A stretch of 64,000 nt of DNA from contig JAFEMH010001246.1 in NCBI GenBank assembly GCA_022495995.1, forward strand, positions 1 to 64,000, in the 5' to 3' direction. How positions within the stretch are numbered: position 1 is the stretch's first letter; each line of letters starts with the position of its first letter. Shown here piece after piece: positions 1 to 11,559 of the stretch. The notes under the pieces were generated by a model. It was not told the DNA's origin, made no database searches, and saw only the letters and a list, made by a program, of their open reading frames with translations. Source of the DNA: Adenophora triphylla var. japonica (lineage: Eukaryota > Streptophyta > Magnoliopsida > Asterales > Campanulaceae). Both the position numbers and the translations under genes were made by a program.

Positions 1-664
1 ATTTGGAGGCGCCATTGTCTCGTGATTGAGATAAGACAAGCAATGTGGCCATGGCTAACACCCGGCCTCCCATTCACTTACACTAGCCGAACTCAAAGAG
101 GGCTAGCAAGAATTTTGTGGTCAAGATCATCGAGAGGTTAATTTTGTTGGACATGGTCAGAAGAATGTTGGGAATGGATAGTGCTAATCCGTCCTAGAAA
201 GGCAAAGGAGTTGCGGTCTCAAATCCCTAGACCTCTCAGATCCCTGCTGTACCGCAGAAATGAAGAAGTCCAAGAGGACCCGATCTTGACACAGCTTAAA
301 GGAGTAACACAGCACATATCTCTAGCGTGGTCCCCGCTCACATCCTCCTACCCCCACAAGCTAAAATTAGGAAGAGGCTCTATCTAAAACCAAGGTATCC
401 GTCAATGCCACTCTGCATTTATGGCCCGCCAACTAATCGGGATAGCCTGAAGATGGGAACATTATCACTTTTGGCGTACCTTGATCTGCCCACTTATGGT
501 TCAAAGCATAATGAGTCTCTACACAACACTGTGCCCTTGGAGGGGCGTCGAATCCCCCATGTGTTGGTGGACAATGGGTCGGACATGAACGTGCTTCCTC
601 CCAAGATGATGAGCATGCTAGACATTGACGCATAGAGCCTTAAGCCATCCAACCAGACCATAAA
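1..664 (+). pseudogene. Element A, segment 1: gag C-terminus and start of protease
   Basis: This is the left part of Gypsy element A, whose 5' LTR and gag start lie outside the window. Several frames align by eye with the gag-protease of element C (26100-26760, opposite strand). They include a gag/protease linker (DPILTQLK, SSYPHKLKL) and the aspartic protease core VPLEGRRIPHVLVDNGSDMN at about 525-595, where the usual DTG/DSG is DNG. Frames change several times, so it is not translatable. The reading frame is cut at 660-664 by element B and resumes at 16520. Confidence rests on the protein similarity and on the exact junction. Confidence 0.85.
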
Positions 665-1676
665 TGTAGCGTTGTGAGAAAGAAATTCTGATTCTTTTTA
701 TTTTTATGAGTCGCCACCTATATTATTTGATTGGAAACATAGAAAAACCATTTGAAAGAGATTTGAGTTCGGGGCTTAGGTTATGAAATGGGTAGGTTTA
801 GAAGGCATCCATTTCACCCAATCCGGAGATCGGTCTTGCTAAAGAAAAGAGAGGTTTTTCAAAAGAAGAAGTAAAAAAACGAATCCAAATACTACAAATA
901 AAGGTCCATTTGACGAGGTCAAACGGAATGTAGAATCGATTGCTTCGAGACCGTCTCCATGATTTGGAGAGGCTCTAGGCCGATCCTAGATTCTATGGAC
1001 TTATACCACTCTAACAATCAATTAGAAGGAAGATTAGGAATTACCTTGCGTGAGGTGATTTGGGCGCAGTTTCGACTCAAGTTTAGAGTCGACTCCTTCA
1101 CACTGACAGAGCTTCGCCTTGGTCCTTGATTTGAGGTTGATGCTTGTTTATCAACAAGGTTGACAAACAAACTATGAGGTGAGTTTTAGGGTGATTTTGA
1201 GGGATTCTTTCAGTGGAAAGAAAACGACAAAATGTGTGTGTGTTGTGTAAATTCGCGGTTTGGGATTTTCGACCTCCGACCTTCGAGCCTTGGAAGTCAC
1301 CAAGTATTTATAGAGGTTGGATATGAAGAAGTGGAGAGTTAAAACCCTATCGATGGTTCTAGACCTCCTCTCCCATTGGTTGGCCTGAGAGATAAAGTTT
1401 TATCCCGAAAAGAGGTTGAAATCGACGAGGGAACCGTCGTCTCGCACCGCAGAGGGAGATATCTCGCGCGAGACACGCCATCTCGCGGCGAGATATTGCT
1501 CCTGTGACGCTTTGTCCTTTCCTCGTTATCTCGTATGCAGCTTAGTCCCAAACTAACGGTAGTTAGTCAAAACTTTAACGAAACATGACGAAATGGTGGA
1601 TTTCTACTTCTTGACTCAAAGCGAGACTTAGAGTGGTATAAGTATGATCCGATGTGTTCGTAATGGGGTGTCTACA
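665..1676 (-). repeat. Element B 3' LTR
   Basis: The 1012 bp LTR runs from TGTAGCGTTG to GGGGTGTCTACA. In element sense it carries a TATA motif (TATAAATAC, complement of about 1308-1316) and, upstream of it, the family palindrome pair at 1460-1473 and 1480-1494. It differs from the 5' LTR largely by single-base insertions and deletions. A PBS-like GAGTCGCCACC lies at 708-718, close to the U5 end. Confidence 0.92.
1460..1494 (-). promoter_or_regulatory. Paired CG palindromes in element B 3' LTR
   Basis: TATCTCGCGCGAGA (1460-1473) and ATCTCGCGGCGAGAT (1480-1494) are near-perfect dyads with centres about 21 bp apart, upstream of the LTR TATA box in element sense. The same pair occurs in the other LTR at 16297-16331. 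Confidence 0.7.
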
Positions 1677-1691
1677 GAGCCCTCGGCGACA
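1677..1691 (-). promoter_or_regulatory. Element B polypurine tract
   Basis: Directly inside the 3' LTR the minus strand reads GTCGCCGAGGGCTC before TGTAGACA. The purine core GAGGG matches the GCCGAGGGGCTC that precedes the 3' LTR of element A. This is the expected plus-strand primer position. Confidence 0.7.
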
Positions 1692-1766
1692 AGTCTTATG
1701 AAAGAAGTCATGTCGACGATAGAAAAGACATCATTCTCGAACATCGGATGGTCGTGCCGCACGGCC

Positions 1767-1810
1767 GCCTACGTATCTCTATCTGAGAATCGCACCATAA
1801 CGTAGTTCGA
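1767..1810 (-). other. Conserved box before the polypurine tract (B)
   Basis: On the minus strand this holds GAACTACG followed after a short spacer by GATACGTAGG, a short inverted CTACG/CGTAG stem. The same box lies before the polypurine tract in A (42654-42700), C (18661-18705) and F (49518-49560), and a variant lies after pol in A, B and G. Its role is unknown; retention across families suggests an RNA structure or processing signal. Confidence 0.6.
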
Positions 1811-2084
1811 CTCCAAAACACGAAAAGGTTGCTTTAGGTATTTTGAAAATCATTTGAAAATTGCGAAGATTTTATTTTTGAAAAGGTAAATTCATACCGA
1901 GGAATCAAATCAAGACCCAATTCAATATACCCGCTCGTCTCAAGATTCGCCCGTCTCGGGCTCCGAACTCAAGCGGAAATATGTTAGAAAACAAAGGCTT
2001 ACCCGTCCGGTCCTTCCGAGTCCCCGTTGTTTTGTGACGATTCGCCTTCTCGGGCTCCGAATCGGGCTTTTTGTTGTTGGGATG

Positions 2085-2355
2085 ACGATTCACCCGTTTG
2101 GGCGTTGAATCGGGCTTTTCGACGATCCACCCGTTCCGGGCGTTGACCGAGCTTTTCGATGACGATCCACCCGTTGGGCGTTGACCGAGCTTTTGATGAC
2201 GATCCACCTGCTTTGGGCGTTGGACCGGGCTTTTGATGACGATCCACCCGTCTCGGGCGTTGACCGAGCTTTTGATGACGATCCACCCGTTCGGGCGTTG
2301 ACCGGGCTTTTGATGACGATCCACCCGTCTCGGGCGTTGACCGGGCTTTTTCTTT
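2085..2355 (-). repeat. Tandem array of about 38 bp units in B
   Basis: Around seven copies of a unit containing GATGACGATCCACCC and GGGCGTTGACCGGGC lie between the antisense genes and the 3' LTR. Units vary slightly in length (about 36-41 bp). Long open frames here are by-products of the repetition. A, C and F hold unrelated arrays in the same interval. Confidence 0.85.
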
Positions 2356-2608
2356 GATGATTCACCTTTCTGGGCTCTGAATCATGTGGATTGAGTTGAT
2401 CTTTGGACCACTCGGTTCTCGGGCGACTGGTGCCGTACCGGGCGATCGTGCGCATGTCACGTTTGACTCGTTCCGTGACTTGCGGTACCGGTTTTTCCAC
2501 GTTTCCTTGCTAGTTTATCATTTCCAAGGGTAAATGTGTCAAAATTTTGAACTTTGACGTTGCGTAGACGCTATTGTCGAGGACAATTTTGTCCTTTTCC
2601 GTAAGGTT

Positions 2609-2666
2609 TATCTCGCGCGGGATAAGATATACCGCGCGAGATATCTACTGTCAGGGCATATAAACA
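2609..2666 (+). promoter_or_regulatory. Antisense promoter 1 of element B
   Basis: Two family palindromes, TATCTCGCGCGGGATA (2609-2624) and TATACCGCGCGAGATA (2628-2643), have centres 19 bp apart. A TATA motif CATATAAACA follows at 2657-2666, about 150 bp before the ATG at 2812. Read on the plus strand, this is a complete core-promoter layout for the first antisense gene. Promoter activity is inferred. Confidence 0.65.
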
Positions 2667-2811
2667 GCAGCTCTAGCTCATTTTGAAAATATCCTTTTCA
2701 AAATTTCCCTCCCTAGCTCGAGCCAAGGTTGCCTTTTCTGTGGTTTTTCGTGGATTTGCTTGGAGATTCTCCCCTCTAATCCATTCTCAATCCCTCCTTC
2801 CTCCATAATCC

Positions 2812-5057
2812 ATGGCTCAAGAACAAAGGAACCCGATTTTGGGTAGCTATTTGCTAGGGAAGGATTACCCTCGCGATGATCTTACCTTTGATAGGCACGC
2901 CCACATCTCTACCGCTGTCCGGGAGGGCTTGGTAAGAACTCTATCTTCACCTCTTGTTTCTTGCATTGCATTGATCTTGAATCCCCTTTCCCTTGAATTC
3001 AAAGTTCCCTCAATGGCCTTTGTTCATGTTTGTGCTTAGAACTAGGTTCCCCTTGCATGCTTTAATTTTGTGCATTTCTTTGGATGTTTGTTGTTGCATT
3101 GTGTGCGTATGAGCCTCCTACACATCATGGATTGTAGGAGAGGTTGATTCGGATTATGATTGACATCCTTGGGCAAGCTTTTCTTGTACGCACGCCAAGT
3201 GTTCGATGAAATGCCCCAATGAAAAATTTCTTCTATTTCATTGATTTCTTGACATGGAATGATTTCTAATGTTGCCCTGTCTGTTTTTCCTCTCGTTTTG
3301 CAGTCGTATAAGCCAATTAAGAACTGTCGGGGGAGTCCGAAAATGGCTAAGGCGGTTTGGGACAAGATCAAGGATCTTGACGGCGTCCGAGCTAGGGTGG
3401 CCCAAACGGGTTTGTTGACTTTTGTTGACAATCTTAGGGGAATTAGGCGGACCCCCCAAGTTCTCCAAAGCTATTCGGGAGAGGTGGTGGGACACTACCC
3501 ACACCATTCATTTGCGCTTCTGGGAAGCGACTATGACTCCGACCGACTTTCCGGCCATCACGGACTAGAATTTATTGGCGATCCCCGCCGAAGTTTCCGA
3601 ATTATAAGCCCGCGAATCCACGCGTGGAGGCAGCTTGATTGGTTTCCCCTAACAAGGTCAAGGGGTTTGTCGCTGAGCCGACACTCCTCCGGCCGATTGA
3701 GGATTATGCCGAGAAGCCAAATATGCATACCGACGGTTGGTGAGGGGTGCCCTCCGGTATATCCTTTCCGAGACTATTTTTGCGAACCATTCTTCTACGG
3801 CCCGTCTTTCTCTCGTTACGTTTGTTGGTTGATCTCGGGATGAGGTGAGCGGCTATGACCGGGGCTCGCCGGGATCACCTTCTCGCTACCACGCCATGGA
3901 TGAGGCGTGTAGGCACACCAAGGATACTCGTCGGGGTATTCTTATGCCTCGGGAGGTATGCTCTTGATTCTCGTTTCGTTTTCGTCTCGTATGCTCTATC
4001 TCGTGTTCCCTTACCGAATCTGTTCTCGTTTTCTTGTGCGTATATGGGGCTACACCGTCCTTGGGCCGTATAGGTTTGAGTTGGAGAGCCGGGCCCCTTT
4101 GTTTCCGGATATCGAGGTGGAGCCACCCGAATCGGAGCGTTGATGAGGAGGAGGACCAGATTGGACTTCGACGTGCGTGAGGCGCGGCCACGCCGACACC
4201 TGAGTACGAGAGGCCGGGCCTATATCCTTCGACCCCGTTAGAGCCGGAGGTGCATCGAGCTTGGGATGCCACCGGATGCAGAGGATGCCGGCATCTTGGA
4301 GGGAGATACCATGTATCTCGGTGAGCGGGTCTTCCCACAAAGCATGGCCTGGTAGACTATCATACAGGTGCCGGCGGATCCGCCGAGGTCGATGTATCCC
4401 ACCCACTCTATTCCTGAGGATGATTATGCTAGTCTTTTGGTGGGTGATGCGGCGACGGCTTGCGTGATCCCCGGGCTTCTTATGCGGAGTTTCGCCTCGA
4501 TTGATGGGTCCCCTCCCGGCGGGGGATAGGCGATCACATGCTCGTGGCTCCGCCTCTCGCTTCGCTTCAGTTCTTCAAATTTCTAGCACTTCCTCTCGTG
4601 CTACCGGTTCTCTCGCCTTTGCCCTGCACTACGGCCCTCCGAGCTACACGTATATGATGGGGAGCATGCCGATGATGGGGCACATCCCGTCTCCCGATCG
4701 ATTCCCGAGGGTTACCGCCTCCCGCCGATGTCTCTTCTGTATGTTTCTCGTTTGTACTGCTTTCGTATTCGTCCATATAAGTGTATATGTCCGACTTCAT
4801 CTCGAGCATCTTCTTTTCTTTGATTGTCGTCACCATATCCGCGGCCGATTACAACCGTGGAGCGACCAAGATGGCCGGGTTGATGGCTTTGGTGTCGGAC
4901 TCCGTCCGAGAGGCCGTTCCTGTAAGGCTTCTTCGGCGGCCTCGACGGTGGCCTCGCTATGACCCCTACTTGCGGAGCCAAGAGGTCGAGGAGGGATGGT
5001 AGCCCCCGGTGGTGATGGCGGAGGTGCCGGCGGCTCGAGCGACTTGATGGCGTGATC
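2812..5057 (+). pseudogene. Antisense PMD gene type 1 of element B, spliced
   Basis: ATG at 2812 opens a first exon ending at 2931 before a clear donor (GGTAAGAAC). A matching acceptor TTTTGCAG ends at 3303. Exon 2 encodes a PMD-like core: in shifting frames one reads the equivalents of WWDTTHT, EATMTPTDF and ITGLEFIG, matching the type 1 gene of element F (46512-46974). A further donor-like GGTATG is at 3955. The last frame closes near 5057. Small indels break the frame after about 3470. PMD proteins (PF10536; plant MAIL1/MAIN and retrotransposon antisense ORFs) are nuclear; their biochemical activity is unsettled. The downstream exon structure is uncertain. Confidence 0.6.
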
Positions 5058-5399
5058 CCCTCCCCTTTTCTTTATCTCGATTATCTCGTACATATTGGCC
5101 GCAATGTGGGCCTGCATAATTTTTTCTTTCTTTTCTCGGTACCCGTTAGGAACACATAGGTAGCACAAACAATGGTTTTTCTTAATCCCTAATCCTAGGT
5201 CTAATTAGTTAGTTAATTAACTTTCTCGACTTTCCATGTTTTTTTTCGGAAATGGAATGGCCGTTAGCCGCAATTTTGAGCCCGAATATGGTGTTTTATT
5301 GCATGTTATGAATTGTACACGCAGTTTTTCGAGACTTGCTTCACAAGTCTGGGGCTAGATTGCCGTTTGAGTAGAACCGCCGTTGCTTTGCCGTAGGTA

Positions 5400-5497
5400 T
5401 ATCTCGCGCGAGATAAGGTGTCTCGCACGAGACACGCTACCCAGCAGTAAATCTCTTCCTTTTTCGAACAGATTTTGACAAGCTTTTCCCTATAAAA
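5400..5497 (+). promoter_or_regulatory. Antisense promoter 2 of element B
   Basis: A perfect 16 bp palindrome TATCTCGCGCGAGATA (5400-5415) is followed by a near-perfect GTGTCTCGCACGAGACAC (5418-5435), centres 19 bp apart. TATAAAAT at 5491 lies 107 bp before the ATG at 5598. The arrangement repeats that of antisense promoter 1 and lies between the two antisense genes. Confidence 0.68.
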
Positions 5498-5597
5498 TCA
5501 CCCCGTAGTCCGGCCGTATAACTCATTCTAGCCTTTCAAACTCTAGAGATATCCCGTTAGGGTGAAACTCTTGTCTTCTTCTTCAACCCCGTGATCC

Positions 5598-7103
5598 ATG
5601 GCTTCCAAGGAGATTGCCCCAACGTCCATGATTGTCGATGATTTTTCTTTGTCCTCTCAAGTGATTGCCTCTTTCAAGCAAGCATCAAGGGATTTTGTAA
5701 GGTCGCTTTCGCAACCGGTCTCGCAATAAGTTTATCGCAGACTGGATTTAGAATTCTTTTCACTTTGAAGAACCTCCAACCGGATTGGAAGTTATTGCAG
5801 TGGTGCCGCTCGATTTTGGGATCCCTCTATTCATCTTTTCAATTTTTCTTTGAATGAGATGGTGCCTACCGTGGAGGAATTCGCCATTATCTTGGATATG
5901 CCTTTGATCGGTAAGATTGTCGTTCCTAAGTATCATAGGAATCATTCTGAGGCTTTGAACGAATTGTTAGGATCCCCTCGATACTTGCTATGGGTTGGTT
6001 CACCGCAAGTGGGTTGATTGCTCTTCTTTTCCGGACGCTTCACCGGTGATTCCGATGATGATGCTTTTCATGTCCATAAGCGGAACTTTCTCGGCTCTTT
6101 CTCTTTCTGAGATGTTTTGTTTACGTGTGGACGGCTTGGTCGATTCCCAACCGGTGGAAGTTGTTCTCGTTGTGCTAGGAAACGTTCTAGGAACATTATT
6201 CCGCTAATCTTGGGTGAGACCCTTCATGGTCTTGATGAGCCGCATAGGATCAAGGCGTCATGACTCAAGGGAGTCCCCTCCCGTTGACTATTTGGCTTAG
6301 TGGAGCATCTCAAGTTGATAGGTCCCCCGTTGGAATATTCTCCTTTTACATATCATACGCGAAAGTTGTTGATCAAAGATCTTTCAAATGATGAATGGGC
6401 CGAGTTGATTGCGAAGACCGAAACCGCCGATATTCTCTCGGTGTCCACCTTATTGAGGTTGAACAAGTATGTTGCCAATACCAAGGGTTTTGACAGTGGT
6501 TGTTCTTCCGGTTTGCGAGATTCCTCCTTTTACTTTCCCAAGCGGGTGCTCCGTCGCTTGGTCGCCAGCCAGACACTTATCTTTTCGAAGGAGCTTCTCG
6601 TAGTGTCTTATATTGGTGTAGAGTTTGCGCAGTGCTAGCTCAAGCATGGGGCGAAGGAACTAATCGGGACCGCTGTCGAACCTTCGGACTTTTAATGCAA
6701 GCATCTTCCCGTCTCGACAAATATTTGGATTGGTTCCTCCATACCGGTCATCCTAGTGCAGAGAAGATTGATGATTTGCGGCTTTCACCGCTAAGAGATT
6801 CTTTTGTAGCTAGCAAGATCTTGCGAAGGAGCGAGGCTCGCCCGATCCCCGCTAATGTGCGAACCGATCCAACTCAGATTTTCTTGATGGGGATTGGTAC
6901 GAGAGGCGAGGCAAGGGAATGCCTCGGAAAGACGCAAGCTTTGGATAGGCCTCATGTCTTCAAGAGATTGTCTGATCCTTGATCGTCTCGACTCGCTTTT
7001 GACCGTCTCGAGGGATGTTCTGCTGAGAGGCTCAAAGCGCAAGGAGGATCACGACGACGGTGGAGACCATGTCCGCCGGCCAACCAAGTTAATGAAAGGC
7101 TAG
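5598..7103 (+). pseudogene. Antisense PMD gene type 2 of element B
   Basis: The start is ATG at 5598. In alternating frames the region encodes a PMD-like core: LKNLQPDWKLLQW, a tract equivalent to FWDP...HLFNFSLNEMVPTVEEF, and a leucine-rich middle. The last open frame ends at 7103 with a basic tail containing SKRKED and RRPTKLMKG, which looks like a nuclear localisation signal. Type 2 genes of A, C and G share the core (DWDLLRAA..FW, LSYNDL..TIEDF..LTG). At least four frameshifts and one early stop break it. Function is unknown; nuclear action is inferred from the basic tail. Confidence 0.6.
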
Positions 7104-7294
7104 ATCTTTAGGAGTACCAAGAGATTGCTTTGATAGATCAATTGTTTCGCTTTATTAGTATTATTTTTTTTCAAGTTTGTTAGCTTAGCAAATTAGTCGT
7201 TGTGGTTAGGATTTCCCTATTGTCATTAATGAAACGCATTCGATTAATAAAAGGGACAACTTTGATTTATTTATTTGATTAGACCGAACCCGAA

Positions 7295-7353
7295 GGCCGC
7301 CACGTTCCTCTTTACAAAGAATTAAACAAGAGGCTCAGTCCAACGTAGTTCAT
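7295..7353 (-). other. Conserved post-pol box (B)
   Basis: On the minus strand GAACTACG, then CTGAGCCTCTTG, TTTGTAAAGAGG and AACGTGGCGGCC occur in the same order as in A (39067-39124) and G (57529-57586). It lies between the converging 3' ends of pol and the antisense type 2 gene. Confidence 0.6.
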
Positions 7354-7395
7354 TTTTGAGAAAAGGACAAAATATGGCTCCAGTGCCGTGGAGTA

Positions 7396-7407
7396 ATCTC
7401 GCGAGAT
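7396..7407. promoter_or_regulatory. Single family palindrome at the end of B pol
   Basis: ATCTCGCGAGAT is a perfect 12 bp palindrome, the short form of the B-family motif. It is unpaired and lies between pol and antisense gene 2. Confidence 0.55.
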
Positions 7408-7416
7408 AAGGCCCCT

Positions 7417-7418
<2 letters not shown>

Positions 7419-7452
<34 letters not shown>
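7419..7452. repeat. T34 homopolymer
   Basis: Thirty-four consecutive T on the plus strand (A34 in element sense) lie about 155 bp past the integrase end. A and G have only shorter A-rich stretches here. Confidence 0.9.
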
Positions 7453-7455
<3 letters not shown>

Positions 7456-7470
7456 CACACCCTTTCTTTT

Positions 7471-7570
7471 GCCTAGACCGCCCTTCGGGTTTTCAATCTA
7501 GCGGGCTTCTTTTCTTGTGCTAGCTCTAATTTTTTGCCTAAGTTGTCCTTTCCGGGATTTTCAACCTAGC
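7471..7570 (-). other. Duplicated post-pol hairpin cassette (B)
   Basis: Two degenerate copies (about 7471-7500 and 7536-7570) contain CTAG...AACCC...GGGCGGTCTAGGC in element sense. Similar double copies follow pol in A, C and G. Each can fold into a short stem through CTAG/CTAG and CCC/GGG. A terminator or 3'-end role is possible but unproven. Confidence 0.55.
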
Positions 7571-7607
7571 GAGCGATTTGTTCTTAGGGGGCCAAGTCAC
7601 GCGAAGT

Positions 7608-8920
7608 ACTTCTTGAGCTTGTCCATGTTGACCGGCTTCGGTAGTTGATCTCCGTCTAAGTCTACCACCAAGGGCTCCCCGCAGAATATCTTCTTCACAA
7701 TGTAGTGGTCCTATCCATCTTGGTCCCCACTTGCCTAACGGGTTGAAAGGTCCGGACGATGCTCACGGAGCACCGTGTCGCCTACTCGATGTTCCTTGTC
7801 TTGACCTTTTGTTGAAAGCTCTTGCCATTCTTCTTTGGTAAACCCGAGCGTGTTCGGCCGCTTTCAACCTTCTTTCGTCCAATAGGGCTAGCTCTTCGTA
7901 TCCGCTTTCTAGCCGCCGACTTCATTCACTTGGTTTTCTAGGAGAACTCTTAGTGATGGTATTTCCAATTTATCGGTAAGACAAATTCTCCATCCCGAAT
8001 GTGAGGGCGTAGGAGTTTCTCCCGTAGCCGTTTCGGATCGAAGTGCGGTACCCCCATAGTGTGAATGGTAGCTTGTCGGGCCGCCTTTTCCAAAGGATCG
8101 CCATTTTTCCGATGATAGTCTCGATTGTTTTGTTCGCGGCTTCAACCGCTCCGTTTGTTTGAGGCCTATAAGGAGACGACTTGTGTCTCGTGATTTTGTA
8201 CTTGGCCGCAGGCGATCGGTTTCCTTTTCGAAGTGTGACCCATTATCGGATATCATCTCGTGGAACCCCATATCGGCAGATGATGTTGTGCTTGATGAAT
8301 TCTCGCAACCTTTCCGGCATTCGTAACTTCAGAGGCGGCCTCGACCCATTTAGTGAAATAGTCGATGGCTACTAGGACGAAACAAAGGTCCGTTGCCTCG
8401 CGGGTGTGATCTTTCCAATCACGTCTATTCCCCATGTAGAGAACGGCCAAGGTGAAGTCATTGGGTACAGCAAGGAAGGCGCGTGCATGCCGAAGATTGG
8501 CGTGTATCTCGACACTTGTGGCACTTCTTGACCATTTTGGTACAAGCTTCCATGGTCGCCCAAAAGTACCCTTGTCTCGATGATCTTTTTGGCGAGCATG
8601 TTTCCGCTCATGTGGGTTCCACATATGCCTTGATGAACATGGTCCATTATTTCCGGGCCTCTTCCTCGGTGGCGCAAAGGAGGTTTCCTTGGGAATGTTT
8701 CTTGAATAAACGGCCAAGAAGTGATGACGTAATTGGCACCAACCTCTTAAGGGCGATCTCGAGTCTTCGTGTCCTGTCTCAGTGGTATGGTTCCATCTAG
8801 GATGAAATACCAAATGTCGTGGTACCATGGTTTCCTTCGGAGTTTTCAACAATGCACCTTTCGATAACCATTTGTCTTTGCAATGTGAAGATCTATAACG
8901 GCGCAAGATGCAGGAGTTGC
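7608..8920 (-). pseudogene. Element B integrase
   Basis: Integrase pastes the element cDNA into host DNA. The first catalytic aspartate lies in VAIDYFTKWVEA (about 8330-8365), the second in MISDNGSHFE (about 8225-8255) and the glutamate in a QTNGAVEAANK tract (about 8110-8155) in a different frame. A zinc-binding HHCC-like region is degraded upstream. The C-terminal end, near 7608-7720, still reads a VKKIF..EPLVVDLDG..KPVN segment like those of A, C and G. Frames switch many times. Confidence 0.8.
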
Positions 8921-9029
8921 ACGCCGTGTTATCTTGAAGGGTTTAACCGTTTCCTTTAGGGATTTCGACCAAAGAAGCAAGTGTGGCTAATGCGTCCGCA
9001 AACCGATTTTTGTCTCTCGGGGAGATAGT

Positions 9030-10924
9030 GGAATGAGACATCCCGAAATTGTTGCGCCAATTCTTGGAGGTGGGCACCGTATCTTTCAAGGGTTGGATCT
9101 TGGACCCTCCACTTCTTCAATGTCTCGATTGATGATCAATCGGGAATCCCCGAATACCTCGAGTTCGCCCACGTTGCGTTCTAGGGCTGCCTCAAGCCCC
9201 GCTATGCAAGCCTCGTATTCTCGCGGTATTGTTGGTGGCGTCAAAGTCAAGACGCATCGCTAGTGGAGTGTAGATGTCGTTAGTGGTCTACCAATAACAT
9301 TCCGATGCCAAACCCTCTCTTGTTGGCCGCGCCATCGAAAAATAATTGCCACTTATTTTCTTCTATGCTTAGAATGTCCTCATCGTGGAATCGCGGGTCT
9401 TCCCCTTCACTTCGTCGCAAGGAAATTCGGCCAACCGATCTGCGAATACACTCCTCCGACGGATTTCTCGAGTGACGTAAGTGATATCATACCCCGCGAG
9501 CATGAAGTACCATTTGGTTAGTCTCGAAGACAAATTTGATTTGTCTAGGATATATTTCAAATGATCCATCTTTGCGATGAGACGGACCGGAAAGGCTTCC
9601 ATATAGTGCTTTAGCCTTTGTGATACCTGCACGAGAGCAACGCATGACTTGTCGAGTGGAGAGTAGTTGATTTCACCGCCTTGGAATCTCGCGGCCGACA
9701 AAGTAGATGGCATTTTCTCGTGTGCGAAGCCGGGCCGTTCTTGAGCAAGCATAGCCCCTAATGCGTTGTCTCGTGATCGTGAGGTACAACTTCAAGGGCT
9801 TCTCCTTGTGTGGTGGAACCAGGATAGGTGGGGAAGTCAAGTAGTGCTTAACTTCCTCGAATGCTTCTTGACATTCTTCGGTCCACTCTTGAGGTGCGTT
9901 TTTCTTAAGCAGCCTTAAAGATGGGGTCGCACATTGTAGCCGGGCTGATTAATGAATCGACCGATATATTGGAGTCTCGCCCATGAATCCCTTTACTTCT
10001 TTCTCGTGTCCCGGGTGGAGGCATGTCTCGTAATGGCCTTTATCTTGGCGGGATCTCGCTTCTATGCCGCGTTCGTGACTATGTATCCCAAGACTTTCCC
10101 TTTGACTACTCCGAATGAGCATTTGGCGGGGTTGAGTCTCATTTTGTGCCGTCTCGCCGATTGAAGAATTTTCTCGAGATCTCTCAAGTGTTGGCCATCT
10201 CGTCCCTTCGAGTGGATAATCATGTCGTCCACATACACCTCTATTTCTTTATGGATCATGTCGTGGAATAGTGTCGTGATCGCTTCGATAGGTAGCCCTG
10301 GCCTGCTTTGAGGCCAAACGGCATGACCGTGTAGCGTAACGTTCCCAAGGTGTGGTGAATGCCGTTTTGTGCCGGTCCTCTTCTCGCCATGAGGATTTGG
10401 TTATACCCTCGCGAACCCGTCGACGAATGAGCGGACCTCGTACGCCGTCGTGGCATCGACCAACATGTCTATGTTTGGTAGTGGGAAGTCATCTTTAGGA
10501 TGCCTTGTTCAAGTCTCTCAAATCAACACGTACTCGTATTTTCCCGTTCGACTTGGCTACTTGCACCGTGTTTGCTAACCATTCCGGATATTCAATCACT
10601 TTGATGAACCCTACATTCAAGAGTTTCATGATTTCTTCTTTCACTTGCATTGACCATTCCGCTTGATTCTCGCGTAGTTTCGCTTGACCGGCTTGGCGTT
10701 GGGTAGCAAGTGGTATCTTGTGTTCTACAACCGACCGATTCAACCTGTGCATATCTTTGTAGGACCAAGCGAATACGTCGACATATTCTCTCGAGGAGCC
10801 GGGTCAAGGTTTCTCTCGTCTTCCCCTTCAAGAAGCCGCCGATCTTTGTTTCTCCGGGGTCTTCCGTCGTCCCAAGATTAACCGTTTGCATTTCCTCGTC
10901 GTCAACAGGCCATTCTTTCCACAA
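9030..10924 (-). pseudogene. Element B reverse transcriptase and RNase H
   Basis: The reverse transcriptase entry reads VEHKIPLATQ, EEIMKLLNVGFIKVIEYPEW and KIRVRVDLRDLNKAS (10495-10752). The catalytic YVDD is intact at about 10224-10235, followed by MRLNPAKCSFGVVKGKVLGY. A connection/RNase H part reads LKHYMEAFPVRLIAKMDHLKY (9369-9752). The archaeal-type second RNase H follows near 9030-9350 in broken frames. Many single-base indels prevent translation. Confidence 0.82.
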
Positions 10925-11559
10925 CGACCTACTTGCTTAGCTAATTCTTTTAAGATTTGTTCGTTATCTTGATCTATCTCATCGTATGATTCATTATTAA
11001 CGTGTTCGTTATATTGATTATTATTAGTTAATTCATCATTTACGATGTTAGCAATCTCAGTGGTACTGAAAGATCAAAGTTTTCATTAAGGAAGTAAGGG
11101 AATACATGTTCAGCCACCGCCTCGATTTCCTCTTGAGCGAGTTCATCTGAGGTGGAGCCTCGCTTCTAATGTAAAAGTTGTAGGGCCTATCTTCCCGCGA
11201 GGGTGGGGAGTGCAACCAAGCTCTTTGATCATGAAGTCTTCATCAACAATCGGTCCTCCTGACGTGCCGCCTTAGAATTGGCTCATCACATTTCGTATTA
11301 GTCTTGTGTAGTCGGTAGTTGGAGCGTCCCCTCGATATTGCATGAATCTGGCCGTCTTCTAACCTAGCACAGTCTTGGAACTGCCGCAAAGATGTCTTCT
11401 CCCAACACAAAGTCCCATTCGCTTGTCATTTCTCGCTTCGTGCCCCACAAATCATTAGGGATCAGCTGGACGGATTCTGCTTTCATCTCGGAGAAGCATC
11501 GCAGCCGCCGAAGATTTCAAAGCCCGGTTGGCGCTTTCCTTTATCATCACCCATGGTTC

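Noticed and set aside
1905..2500. Repetitive frames rich in DRHQK and GSSSK
   Set aside because: Products of the 38 bp array in element B, with no sign of a gene.
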